64,000 bases of DNA, taken from assembly GCA_951828585.1 (NCBI GenBank), contig OX639991.1, forward strand, positions 2,512,576-2,576,575, in the 5' to 3' direction. The stretch comes from Longimicrobiales bacterium. GTDB lineage: Bacteria > Gemmatimonadota > Gemmatimonadetes > Longimicrobiales > Gaopeijiaceae. Numbering within the stretch: the first letter of the stretch is position 1; each line of letters opens with the position of its first letter. The position numbers and the translations under genes are program-made. A model generated the notes under the pieces. The model was given only the letters and a program-made list of their open reading frames with translations, had not been told where the DNA came from and did not search any database. Positions 43,266 through 52,413 of the stretch are shown here, piece by piece.

Positions 43266-45080
43266 ATGAGAGAGTGCAACATGCTGTCGAGGAATCCGTC
43301 GTTGGTTGCTGCGTTCACCCTTGTCCTCGCAGCGACCGTCGAAGTGCAGGCCCAGGAACCCTCCGTAAGGGTGTACGCGGATCCACCCGAGGTGGCTGTA
43401 GGTGAGCGGTTCCGGGTGGTGGTTGAGGTCAGTGGAGTCAATAGACTTGAAAGCTTCGCCATTCCCGAGCGCTTCAACTTCGCCCAATTCCGCTCCCGGC
43501 CGGTCCTGAGTGTCAAGGTCCCGGGTGGAGACGCGGCAGGGTCGGCGAACTCGGTCCTCCTGACTTACGCGCTCGAAGCCCACGAGGCGGGGCTGTTCGA
43601 AGTGGACCCATTCCGGGTCATCGCCGACGGCCGGACTCTGGAGACCGATCCGTTAGCCATCCTGGTAGCCCGCGAGGGTAGTTCGGAGATCGAGGTCCGG
43701 ACCCGCATCACGCCTTCCCGCATCCATGTCGGGGATGAATTCAGGCTGACCGCCGAAATCGTGGGCGCGCCGTCGGGGACCCATGAGTTCATTTCCCCGG
43801 ACCTGTTCGATATTGTCGAGCGGATCAGTCCCGCCGGAACCTTGGCGGCCACCGAGTGGAGCTGGAGCGCACAGGCCGCGGAAGAGGGTGAGTTCATCAT
43901 CCCGCCGGTCAAGGTCGTGGACGGGGACCGCACCTGGGAGAGCCAGCCTTTGACCCTGGTGGTCGGGCCTCGCCGGGTGAGAATCGAGACACGGCTTGGT
44001 TCCCAATCGATCTGGGTGGGTGGCGAGTTCGACTTCAGCTTGGAAGTCCGGGGTGTCAGTACCCTGGACGAAGAGCCTGTGACCCCTCTGACGGACGATG
44101 TCGCGGAGCTTCTTGATGTTCAGGAGTCGTCATTTGACATGGACGGGGGCCAGGTGGCACGTCGATACAGCTTCCGAGCCCTCCAGGCGGGTCGGTTCGA
44201 GATCGGCCCGATCCGAATTGCCGCGAACGGGCAGACGTTCGAAACGCAGCCGAGCTCGCTGGTGGTGGACGAGGTGCCGACCGGCGACGCGGACCCTCCC
44301 GGCGATCTGCTCCTCGCAGGTGTACCCGGCAAGACCTTCGCCTATGTCAACGAGCCCGTGGTGATCGAGTATGCCGTTCTCCAAGGTGATCGCGTGGGGG
44401 TGGGTCTCTGGCCGGTGGTCGGCACGAAGTCCTGGCCTTCATTCGAGGGCTTTGAGGTACTGGGGGTCCCGGGGTGGGGGGAGCGGGAGGTCGTGGTGGA
44501 CGGCCGCCGCTACGAGAGGTATCTGCAGCGCAGGGTCACCCTGCGGCCACTGCGGGCGGGCCAGGTGAATCTGGGTGCCGCCACCGTAGAGGCCAAGATC
44601 CGCAATCGGTCGGACTTCGGACGAGACATGACGTCGGTGATCCTCACCTCCGAACCACACACGCTGGAGGTTCTGCCCTTGCCCGAGGAAGGCCGGCCCA
44701 CGTCCTTTCGCGACCATGTCGGCAAGCTGCAGGCGGTGTCCTGGGTGGACCGGACCCGTGCCGAGGTGGGCGATACGGTGATTTTGCAAGTAGAGGTGTC
44801 GGTAGAGGGGCTCGTGGAGGCCCACCTGGCGCCGGAGGTCGATTTCCCTGATGGCTTCGAGGTGTCCGACCCGGAGATCGACACGAACTACCCGCCGCGC
44901 GGAAGTGGTCTTCGAGGCACCCGCACCTACACCTACCACCTCACCGCCACCACCCCCGGCACCTACGTCATCCCCGCCATCGAGATGTCCTACTTCGACC
45001 CTGAAACCGAATCCTACGGCACCACCCGAACCCATCCCTTCACCATCACGGTGGTGCCCGCGGGGGCGGAGGCGCGGTAA
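43266..45080 (+). CDS. BatD-family protein, second of three
   Basis: This 604-residue protein starts at the ATG at 43266, behind GGAGGAGG, 4 bp after the first BatD gene. It has a signal peptide (LVAAFTLVLAATVEVQAQ) and the same domain series as its neighbour: VYADPPEVAVGERFRVVVEV, ALEAHEAGLFEVDPFRVIAD, VNEPVVIEYAVLQGD and DHVGKLQAVSWVDRTRAEVG. It ends ITVVPAGAEAR, again with no membrane anchor. The two are diverged paralogues, not a recent duplication: conservation is limited to short motifs. Confidence 0.86.
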   Translation: MRECNMLSRNPSLVAAFTLVLAATVEVQAQEPSVRVYADPPEVAVGERFRVVVEVSGVNRLESFAIPERFNFAQFRSRPVLSVKVPGGDAAGSANSVLLTYALEAHEAGLFEVDPFRVIADGRTLETDPLAILVAREGSSEIEVRTRITPSRIHVGDEFRLTAEIVGAPSGTHEFISPDLFDIVERISPAGTLAATEWSWSAQAAEEGEFIIPPVKVVDGDRTWESQPLTLVVGPRRVRIETRLGSQSIWVGGEFDFSLEVRGVSTLDEEPVTPLTDDVAELLDVQESSFDMDGGQVARRYSFRALQAGRFEIGPIRIAANGQTFETQPSSLVVDEVPTGDADPPGDLLLAGVPGKTFAYVNEPVVIEYAVLQGDRVGVGLWPVVGTKSWPSFEGFEVLGVPGWGEREVVVDGRRYERYLQRRVTLRPLRAGQVNLGAATVEAKIRNRSDFGRDMTSVILTSEPHTLEVLPLPEEGRPTSFRDHVGKLQAVSWVDRTRAEVGDTVILQVEVSVEGLVEAHLAPEVDFPDGFEVSDPEIDTNYPPRGSGLRGTRTYTYHLTATTPGTYVIPAIEMSYFDPETESYGTTRTHPFTITVVPAGAEAR

Positions 45081-45082
45081 GC

Positions 45083-46999
45083 GTGTCACCCGGATTGCCG
45101 TTCGGGATTCCGCGACCGCGGACCTTCCCCGTCACCGCCAACGACGCATTGGCCCGCACCCTGCGTTTGCCGCTTCGGCCTATCCGGCGTGCCCTGCCGC
45201 TCCTCGTCCCCCTCCTCGCCCTCCCCCTCCTCCCCACCGCCACCCACGCCCAGGACATCCAGGTCCGCGCCTTCCTCTCGTCCCCCCGCGTCGGATTCGG
45301 CGGCCAGTTCGTGCTCAACGTCGAGATTTCGGGCACGCAGCAGGCCGACGCGGACCCCGTCCTCCCCGACATGGAAGAGTTCGGCCAATACCTCGGCGCG
45401 GGGACCTCCACCTCGATGCAGATCGTCAACGGCCGCACCAGCGTCACGCTCACCTACCAATACCGCTTCCAGGCCCTCAAGGACGGGGTCTTCGAGATCG
45501 GGGCCGTGAAGGTCACGGCAGGAGGCCGCACATACGAGACCGAGCCGGTCTCGCTGATCGTGTCCGACACTCCCGCGCCCCGGGGCGGTATCGCCGACAC
45601 CGGTGACCCCGCCGACGGGATCCCGCCCGAGGACCTCTTCGTCGACGCGGAGGTCAGCCGCACGACCGTCTTCGAGAACGAACCGGTCGTGGTCGAGTAC
45701 CGGATCTTCACCCGCGTCACGGTCGACTCCTACGGCATCACCGCACTCCCCCAGACGACCGGATTCTGGACCGAGGAGCTGGAACAGTCGCAGTCGCCGC
45801 AGGTGGAGCGGGTCATCCGGGACGGCATCGAGTACCAGACGGCCACCATCCGGCGCGTGGCCCTCTTCCCGACCGGCTCCGGCGAGCGGACGCTCGATCC
45901 CCTGGGCATCCAGGCGCAGGTGCGGGTGCCCGAACGTCGGCAGCGCGACATCTTCGGAGATGTCTTCGGCGGGTCCGGCCTTTTCGACCGGCGCGTCCCG
46001 GTGGCGGTGGCCTCACGTCCCGTCACCATCGAGGTGCAGCCCCTGCCCGCCGACGGCCGTCCCGCTTCGTTCACCGGTCACGTCGGCGAGCTGGACATCG
46101 CCGCCACGGTGGACCGTGCTTCCGTCGCGGCCAACGAGGCGGTCACCTTCCGCCTGGCCGTCACCGGCACCGGCAACCTGCGCGCCCTCACGCCGCCCGA
46201 CATCACCTTCCCGGACGAATTCGAGGTCTTTCCCCCCGAAACCACCGACCGCATCGCGCCCGGGGGCGGCAGCATCCAGGGGACGCGCACCTACGAATAC
46301 GTGCTCATCCCGCGCGCGCCCGGCGGCGTGACCCTTCCGCCGGTCGAGGTGTCGTATTTCGACGCGCGGTCAGCCAGCTATGGGACCGCCCGGTCGCAAC
46401 CCGTCGAGATCACCGTCACGGGAGACGCGGCGGCCCTCAGCACGGAGACCGGGGCCGTCCCGTCGGCGGTCGAATCGATCCGGGAGGAGATCCGCTTCAT
46501 CCACATCGGCACGCCCGACTTCCGGCGCACCGGGGTGCCGCTCCACACGACCGCCGGCTTCTGGATCGTGCTGCTGCTGCCGGTGGCGGCGGTGGTTGGG
46601 GCGGCGGCGGTCCGTCGCCACCGGGACCGGATCGAGGGCGACGTGGCATACGCGCGCGTGCGCCGGGCGCGGCGGATGGCGAGGAAGCGGCTGGCGCGGG
46701 CGAAGGGATTGGCAGGGGGCGACCCGCGCGACTTCTACGCCGAAGTCTCAGGCGCCCTGCAAGGGTTCCTGGCCGACAAGCTGAACGTGGCGGAGGCGGG
46801 GCTGGTGCGCGAAGAGGCTGGACGGCTCGCGCGCCGCCGCGGAGTGTCCGATGAAACGCTGGAACGTCTCTTCGCCTGCCTGGACGACTGCGACCTGCAG
46901 CGATTCGCCCCGGCCGGCGCCGAGCGGGAACCGCTGGAACGGGTGCTCGAACGGGCGGCGGCCATCATGGGAGATCTCGCGAAGGAGCTGTCGTCGTGA
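45083..46999 (+). CDS. batD: BatD-family protein, third of three, membrane-anchored
   Basis: This 638-residue protein begins at a GTG 2 bp after the previous stop. It has a signal peptide (LLVPLLALPLLPTATHAQ) and BatD domains: VRAFLSSPRVGFGGQFVLNV, LTYQYRFQALKDGVFEIGAV, GHVGELDIAATVDRASVAAN. A membrane span lies near 490-512 (TAGFWIVLLLPVAAVVGAAA). The cytoplasmic helical tail (DFYAEVSGALQGFLADKLNV, CLDDCDLQRFAPAGAEREPL) resembles the tail of the 37159 gene. It is the most canonical BatD of the three. Its stop overlaps batE by 4 bp. Confidence 0.88.
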   Translation: MSPGLPFGIPRPRTFPVTANDALARTLRLPLRPIRRALPLLVPLLALPLLPTATHAQDIQVRAFLSSPRVGFGGQFVLNVEISGTQQADADPVLPDMEEFGQYLGAGTSTSMQIVNGRTSVTLTYQYRFQALKDGVFEIGAVKVTAGGRTYETEPVSLIVSDTPAPRGGIADTGDPADGIPPEDLFVDAEVSRTTVFENEPVVVEYRIFTRVTVDSYGITALPQTTGFWTEELEQSQSPQVERVIRDGIEYQTATIRRVALFPTGSGERTLDPLGIQAQVRVPERRQRDIFGDVFGGSGLFDRRVPVAVASRPVTIEVQPLPADGRPASFTGHVGELDIAATVDRASVAANEAVTFRLAVTGTGNLRALTPPDITFPDEFEVFPPETTDRIAPGGGSIQGTRTYEYVLIPRAPGGVTLPPVEVSYFDARSASYGTARSQPVEITVTGDAAALSTETGAVPSAVESIREEIRFIHIGTPDFRRTGVPLHTTAGFWIVLLLPVAAVVGAAAVRRHRDRIEGDVAYARVRRARRMARKRLARAKGLAGGDPRDFYAEVSGALQGFLADKLNVAEAGLVREEAGRLARRRGVSDETLERLFACLDDCDLQRFAPAGAEREPLERVLERAAAIMGDLAKELSS

Positions 47000-47769
47000 G
47001 GCGCCTCTGGTTCGGCCTGGGAACGGTGGGTGTCCTGCTTCTTCCGGGGGGTGCGGCTGCGCGCGACGCGGACCAGGAATCCCTCTTCGCCGAAGGCAAC
47101 CGCCTCTACCAGGAGGGCGACTTCGCCGCGGCCGCGGCCAGCTACGACGCGGTGATCGCAGGCGGGTTCGAGTCGGCGGAGGTGTACTACAACCTCGGCA
47201 ACGCGCACTTCCGCCTCGGCGAGACCGCGCCTGCCGTCCTCAACTACAGGCGCGCCGCCCGCCTGGACCCCGCCAACGACGACATCCGGGCCAACCTGGC
47301 GCTGGTCAACCAGCGGCTCCAGGACCGGATCGAACCGCTGCCGCGCTTCTGGCTGCTGTCCGCCTTCGAATGGTGGATGGGCCTGATTCCCGGTGGCGTC
47401 CTCCAGGCGCTGGTGGCCGCCTGCTACCTGCTCCTGGGCGGCACGGTCGTGCTGATCGTGCTCCGGCGCCCGGCCGGGTGGCACGCGCCGATTCGCCGGT
47501 TTGCCTACTGCGCGGCCGTTGCCACGTTTCTCCTGGGCGCCACGCTGATGATCCGCGAGTCGGGGTTGGGCAGGGCCGAGGAGGCGGTCCTGATGGCGGG
47601 CGAAGCCAGGGTCCTGAGTGCTCCCTCCGAGGAAGGGGGGCTGACCGTGTTCACGCTGCACGAGGGGACTACGGTGCGCATCGACCGGCGGGCGGGGGAA
47701 TGGGCGGAGATCGTGCTGGCGGACGGGAAGGTGGGGTGGCTGCCGCTGGAGGTGCTGGAAGTCATCTGA
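46996..47769 (+). CDS. batE: TPR and SH3-domain membrane protein BatE
   Basis: This 257-residue protein starts at a GTG overlapping the BatD stop. It has a signal peptide, TPR units (FAEGNRLYQEGDFAAAAASY, YYNLGNAHFRLGETAPAVLN, YRRAARLDPANDDIRANLAL) and two membrane spans (about 131-152 and 170-190). The C-terminus is an SH3-type domain (VLSAPSEEGGLTVFTLHEGT, WAEIVLADGKVGWLPLEVLE). It closes the Bat operon and is convergent with the TonB-receptor gene. Confidence 0.88.
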   Translation: MRRLWFGLGTVGVLLLPGGAAARDADQESLFAEGNRLYQEGDFAAAAASYDAVIAGGFESAEVYYNLGNAHFRLGETAPAVLNYRRAARLDPANDDIRANLALVNQRLQDRIEPLPRFWLLSAFEWWMGLIPGGVLQALVAACYLLLGGTVVLIVLRRPAGWHAPIRRFAYCAAVATFLLGATLMIRESGLGRAEEAVLMAGEARVLSAPSEEGGLTVFTLHEGTTVRIDRRAGEWAEIVLADGKVGWLPLEVLEVI

Positions 47770-47851
47770 CGCGCCAAGGTCGCGCCGTGTGCGACCGGTG
47801 GGGCGGGGGGCTGGAGGGGTAGGAACGCAGCCGTGTTTTTGTCAACCACAG

Positions 47852-47866
47852 TTTACATTTTGTAAA
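47852..47866. repeat. Palindrome related to the dispersed element (copy C)
   Basis: TTTACA-TTT-TGTAAA is a perfect 6-bp inverted repeat with the same ACATTTTGT core as copies A and B. It lies in the 178-bp gap between the convergent ends of batE and the TonB-receptor gene, where a promoter is unexpected. It might belong to a bidirectional terminator or be a decayed copy. Confidence 0.5.
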
Positions 47867-47947
47867 TCGTGATTGCCAAACGATGCGCGGGGACGGCCCG
47901 ATCGCGATCAGTCCGGAGGTCGCGGAAGCGACTGCGGATCCGCCGGA

Positions 47948-50038
47948 CTACCGGATGTTGAACTGTATCCGGAACGTCCGCCCGGGCTGGGGCAGTCCGC
48001 ACTGGTCCAGCACCATCGAATCGGTGAGGTTGGCCACGCCCACGGTACCCTCCAGCGTCCACCGCGTCGCGCCGCTCCCACCGTAAAGGGCCCGCCGCGC
48101 CTCCAGGTCGACCGTGGCGCTGGCATCCATTCTGTCCAGGCCGACGACCTCGAAGTTCTGGCAGTACTGAACGCCCCTGTAGCGAAAGAACCCCGTCACG
48201 CCCACGTCCCCGGGCATCAGCGCACCCAGATTCACGGTGCCGGAAAGCGCCGGCGCGTACTCGGCCATCTCATCCTGGCCCGACGCGGCGGGGTCGCGAA
48301 TGCGGACGCGCTGCAGGGTGAAGCTGCCTCCGAAGGTGAGGGCGCCCAGGTTGCCCGCGGTGAGGAGTTCGACCCCGGTGACGCGGACCTGGTCGCGGTT
48401 GACTCGTTGGAACTTGGAACCGCCCGCCGTCACGGTGCTGACACGCACGATGCCGTCGGTCAGGCGGTGATGGAACCCGACGATCTGCAGCTGGTTGTCG
48501 CCGTCCGTGATCGTAATGCCCGCCTCGCCGGCCTTGAGGCTCTCGGGCCGCAGGTCGGGGTTGGGGCGAAAGCGTCCCAGCGCTCCGGAATAGAGTTCCC
48601 GCAGCGAGGGAAAGCGGGTACGGCGACTGAATCCCGCGTGCATGAGCACGTTGCCGCCCGCCGCGGTGCGGCTCACTCCAGCACGCACGCCCCAGTCCCA
48701 GATCCTGCCCAGGGGTTCCTTGTCACCGCTTCGGGGCGTATCGGATCCGTCCAGCGAAGCACCGACCGTCCAGCGCGTGGCCCCGTTGTCGGACCGGAGA
48801 ATGTCCTCGCTGCCGACTTCGACCTCGCCTCCCAGACTCCACAGGCGCTGCTGATACTCGAAGGAGTCGCCGGATATGAAATCTTCGGTGTGGCTCACGT
48901 TGGAGAGGGTGAATGCGGTCCACATCTCGGGGCCGGACTCGAAATCGTGGTCCCCCAGGATGCGTCCGGTCAGCGTCGTCGTTGAGCCGGTTTCTCCATC
49001 AACCACGGTGTTGTACGCGGGAGTCGCGTATTCGTCGATCTGCGTCGTGGAACGGTCCAGGCCGAAGCTGACCTCCAGGTCTCCCTGGCCGGAGGGCGTG
49101 TCGCGGGTGCCGGTGCCGCCCGAAAGGGTCAGGAACTGCCGCGACTGGTTGGGATAGCGCCACAGGCGCGGGTCGTCGACGTGGGCTTCGGGAGGAACCC
49201 CGCGTTCGGCATCGGAGGCGGTTACCAGGGTCGAGAGCCACTCGCCCCCGGTTCCATGGTACCTGGCCGCGACGAAACCGTCGGCCAGGCGGCGGTCGGA
49301 GTTGAGGCGTCGGTCGTTCGCGTCGCGGAGCAGATTGTCACGCAGGCGCCTGTCCTCCATCGTCCCCGCGGGGAGTGTGACACCCGGGCTGTCGCGGTAT
49401 CCGGCCCCGCCGCGGAACACCCAGATGCCGGCATCGCGCTCGACGGTGGCGCCCGCCGCGGCGGACGTGCTGGCTCCTCCCTCCTGATCGATGGAAACCG
49501 CCGCAAGGAACGGCGGCACCGGCGTGTCGAGCGAGGCCCCGCGTCCCACATCGAACTCGATGGCGCCCCCGAGGACGTTCGGTCCGTGCACCATCGACGA
49601 GAGACCCCGGTAGAGGGTCATCTTGTGGACGGCCGTGAGGGGAATCACCGACATGTCGGTCCGGTGGTCCCAACCGATGGTCAGGGGGATGCCGTCGAGG
49701 AAGATCGCGATCTGGCGGTCTTCGGCGCCGCGCAGGTCGGGCTGGGCTTCACCGCGCGAGTTGGCCCGGATCTGGACAGTGGGCATACGGCGCAGAAACT
49801 CTTCCATGGTTGCCGCCGCCAGGATCCCGGCCGAGTCCAGGGAGACCTCGACGGCGCTCGTCCCGCCGGTGGTCGCGATGGGCCGCGGCACCTCGACGCT
49901 CAGGGCACGGAGCCGGACGACCTTCGTCGTGTCCTGGGCGGTCACGGTTGACGGAGGCAGGAAGGAACCGAGTGCGAGTGCTACGACGCAGGCGCGCCCC
50001 ACGGTGTGCAAAACCCCAGGCAGGTCCTGGTCGGTCAT
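47948..50038 (-). CDS. TonB-dependent outer-membrane receptor
   Basis: This 696-residue protein has a signal peptide (VVALALGSFLPPSTVTAQ), then a TonB-box-like region (RLRALSVEVPRP) and a plug domain (AATMEEFLRRMPTVQIRANS, DRQIAIFLDGIPLTIGWDHR, MTLYRGLSSMVHGPNVLGGA). A ~550-residue barrel follows, with strand motifs such as GFSRRTRFPSLRELYSGALG and RPESLKAGEAGITITDGDNQ. It ends RIQFNIR, without the usual terminal aromatic residue. The ATG at 50038 is chosen because the signal peptide follows. The substrate is unknown; no riboswitch is recognisable upstream. Confidence 0.9.
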   Translation of the reverse strand: MTDQDLPGVLHTVGRACVVALALGSFLPPSTVTAQDTTKVVRLRALSVEVPRPIATTGGTSAVEVSLDSAGILAAATMEEFLRRMPTVQIRANSRGEAQPDLRGAEDRQIAIFLDGIPLTIGWDHRTDMSVIPLTAVHKMTLYRGLSSMVHGPNVLGGAIEFDVGRGASLDTPVPPFLAAVSIDQEGGASTSAAAGATVERDAGIWVFRGGAGYRDSPGVTLPAGTMEDRRLRDNLLRDANDRRLNSDRRLADGFVAARYHGTGGEWLSTLVTASDAERGVPPEAHVDDPRLWRYPNQSRQFLTLSGGTGTRDTPSGQGDLEVSFGLDRSTTQIDEYATPAYNTVVDGETGSTTTLTGRILGDHDFESGPEMWTAFTLSNVSHTEDFISGDSFEYQQRLWSLGGEVEVGSEDILRSDNGATRWTVGASLDGSDTPRSGDKEPLGRIWDWGVRAGVSRTAAGGNVLMHAGFSRRTRFPSLRELYSGALGRFRPNPDLRPESLKAGEAGITITDGDNQLQIVGFHHRLTDGIVRVSTVTAGGSKFQRVNRDQVRVTGVELLTAGNLGALTFGGSFTLQRVRIRDPAASGQDEMAEYAPALSGTVNLGALMPGDVGVTGFFRYRGVQYCQNFEVVGLDRMDASATVDLEARRALYGGSGATRWTLEGTVGVANLTDSMVLDQCGLPQPGRTFRIQFNIR

Positions 50039-50352
50039 TTCCGTGTTGCCATCCCTGCCTCTTGTTGGGGCGAAGTTACGGAATCGGTACTTCCGGACTG
50101 TGTAGAATCTAACGCCGGCCAATGCGATTTGTTCCGCTGGGCCACCGGGAATTCCGCCTGTGGACGCTGCCCTGGTGGGCATCGGCCAAGCCGCGCCTCC
50201 GGTCCAAGGACACGCCTGGCATCAAAACTGTTACGCAAACTGCGGGTTGCCTGGGCCGGCCCGCGGCGTGGAAGCCGAGAGCCCCGGGGTGAAGCGAAGA
50301 GGGAGCGCGACCGATGATTTCGTCGTTGTGGAGACCTGGAGACCGAAATGGA
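50039..50352. other. 314-bp gap upstream of the TonB receptor
   Basis: I see no gene here. I looked for a cobalamin or other riboswitch ahead of the receptor but found no conserved core. The promoter of the receptor gene presumably lies within 100 bp of its start, where TTAGATTCTACA is the only AT-rich patch. Confidence 0.45.
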
Positions 50353-52389
50353 TCAGGTTCGAGTCTGCGCGTTCGCCAGCGCCGCGCGAACAGCGTCGCG
50401 GACCGCCGCGGCCGTGATCCCGTATTGACCATACATCTCCTGCCATGGCGCCGACGCGCCGAAGCGGTCGATTCCGATTGAGATGCCGTCGTTGCCGACC
50501 CAGCGCCCCCATCCCATCGTGCTGCCGGCCTCGACCGAGACCTTGAGTACGGCGCGGGAAAGCACATCTTCCCGGTATTCCGCAGGCTGGGCGCTGAAGA
50601 GGCGCCAGCTGGGCATGCTGACCACCCGCGCGCCGATTCCGTCCTCAGACAGCGTCTCGCGGGCGGCCATCGCCACGCCGACCTCGGAGCCTGAGGCTAT
50701 GATGACCGCGTCGGTGCGGTCGGTGGGTGACTCCCTCAGCACGTAGCCGCCGCGGTGCAGGCTGTGCGCGGACGGGTTTTCCGGCCCCCGGTCGATCCAC
50801 GGCACCGTCTGGCGGGTCAGCGCCAGGAACGAAGGCCCGGTCCGGTGACGAAGGGCCGCCCGCCACGCCTCCGCCGTCTCGGGACCGTCGCCGGGGCGCA
50901 GGTCCAGGAGTCCGGGAATGGCCCGCAGCGCGGCCAGTTGTTCGACCGGCTGGTGGGTCGGGCCGTCCTCGCCCAGGCCGATGCTGTCGTGGGTGAAGAC
51001 GTAGATGACCGGCAGTCCCATGAGCGCTGCCAGGCGGATGGCGGGGCGCATGTAGTCAGAGAAGATGAGGAAGGTGCCGCCGAAGGGATGCACGCCGCCG
51101 TGGAGCGCCATGCCGTTCATCAGCGCGCCCATGGCGTGCTCGCGTACGCCGAAGTGGATGATCCGCCCGCCCGGATTGTCCGCGAGAAGGTCGCCCCCGC
51201 CGGCGATGTCCGTCTTGTTGGAGCCGCCCAGGTCGGCTGATCCCCCGAGCATGGTGGGAATGGCGCGCGCGGCCCCCTGGAGCACCTTGCCCGAGTGGTT
51301 TCTGGTGGCGGTGGCGGGGGCTTCGGCGAGATCGGGGAGCGAGTCCTCCCAGCCTGCCGGGAGTTCGCCCTCGGCGGCGGCTTCGAAGTCGGCTGCAAGC
51401 TCGGGGTGGTCTGCGCGGTAGGCCTCGAAGCGGCGCTCCCACGCCTGCTGTGTTTCCGCCCACGCTCCGGCACCGCGCCGCCAATGCTCCACGGCCGCCG
51501 GTTCGACGTGGAACGGTTCCAGCGACGGATACCCGATGTTGAGCTTGGTGGCCTCGATCTCGGCGGTTCCCAGCGGGGCGCCGTGCGTGTCGGCCGTACC
51601 GGCCATGTTGGGACTTCCCTCGGCGATGGTGGTGCGCAGCACGATCAGGGTGGGCCTCTCCGTCTCGGCCTGCGCAGCCGCGAGCGCGGCGTCGATGGCA
51701 TCGAGATCGGTGCCGTCGTGGACCGTCAGGGTGTGCCACCCGTACCCTTCGAAGCGGCGACGCTGGTCGGTGGCGGTAGCCAGATCGGTCGCGCCTTCGA
51801 TCGTGATCCGGTTGTCGTCGAAGATCCAGGTCAGCTTGCCGAGCTTCTGGTGTCCCGCGATTTCGGCCGCCTCGTGCGAGATCCCCTCCATGAGGTCGCC
51901 GTCGGAGCAGATCGCCCAGGTGCGGTGATCCACGACCTGGTGCCCGTGCCGGTTGTAGCGCTTCGCCAGCCAGCGCTCCGCCAGCGCCATCCCGACGGTG
52001 TTGGCGACACCCTGGCCGAGGGGGCCGGTGGTGGTCTCCACACCGGGCGTGTGCCCGTATTCGGGGTGGCCAGGTGTCCTGCTGCCCCACTGCCGGAACT
52101 GCCTGATGTCCTCCAGCGACAGGTCATAGCCGGTGAGGTACAGCAGGCTGTAGATGAGCATGGAGGCGTGGCCGGCCGAAAGGACGAAACGGTCGCGGTC
52201 GACCCAGCCGGGGTCGCGGGGATTGTGCCGCAGGTGTTGGGTCCAGAGCAGGTAGCCGACCGGCGCGAGGGCCATGGGCGTGCCCGGGTGGCCCGAGTTG
52301 GCCTCCTGGACCGCGTCCATCGCCAGGACCTTGATGGTGTCGATGGCAAGCTGTTCGATGGCGGTGGATGTGCCCGCGACCAGGGGCAT
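50353..52389 (-). CDS. tkt: Transketolase
   Basis: This 678-residue thiamine-diphosphate enzyme moves two-carbon units between sugar phosphates in the pentose phosphate pathway. It has the N-terminal PP domain ([38 protein letters not shown]) with the cofactor motif [20 protein letters not shown] to DDNRI. The Pyr domain ([59 protein letters not shown]) and a C-terminal domain follow. Length and motifs are normal, and the frame is clean. Its start is 24 bp after the leuS stop, so it may be co-transcribed with leuS. Confidence 0.97.
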   Translation of the reverse strand: MPLVAGTSTAIEQLAIDTIKVLAMDAVQEANSGHPGTPMALAPVGYLLWTQHLRHNPRDPGWVDRDRFVLSAGHASMLIYSLLYLTGYDLSLEDIRQFRQWGSRTPGHPEYGHTPGVETTTGPLGQGVANTVGMALAERWLAKRYNRHGHQVVDHRTWAICSDGDLMEGISHEAAEIAGHQKLGKLTWIFDDNRITIEGATDLATATDQRRRFEGYGWHTLTVHDGTDLDAIDAALAAAQAETERPTLIVLRTTIAEGSPNMAGTADTHGAPLGTAEIEATKLNIGYPSLEPFHVEPAAVEHWRRGAGAWAETQQAWERRFEAYRADHPELAADFEAAAEGELPAGWEDSLPDLAEAPATATRNHSGKVLQGAARAIPTMLGGSADLGGSNKTDIAGGGDLLADNPGGRIIHFGVREHAMGALMNGMALHGGVHPFGGTFLIFSDYMRPAIRLAALMGLPVIYVFTHDSIGLGEDGPTHQPVEQLAALRAIPGLLDLRPGDGPETAEAWRAALRHRTGPSFLALTRQTVPWIDRGPENPSAHSLHRGGYVLRESPTDRTDAVIIASGSEVGVAMAARETLSEDGIGARVVSMPSWRLFSAQPAEYREDVLSRAVLKVSVEAGSTMGWGRWVGNDGISIGIDRFGASAPWQEMYGQYGITAAAVRDAVRAALANAQTRT

Positions 52390-52413
52390 GGCTTCAGCCT
52401 CTCTTTTCGGTTG

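Noticed and set aside
50039-50352. Riboswitch ahead of the TonB receptor
   Set aside because: No conserved cobalamin or other riboswitch core could be matched on the minus strand; only GC-rich sequence is present.
50355-50375. tRNA-like TPsiC string (GGTTCGAGTC)
   Set aside because: It falls at the 3' end of the transketolase gene and has no surrounding cloverleaf arms.
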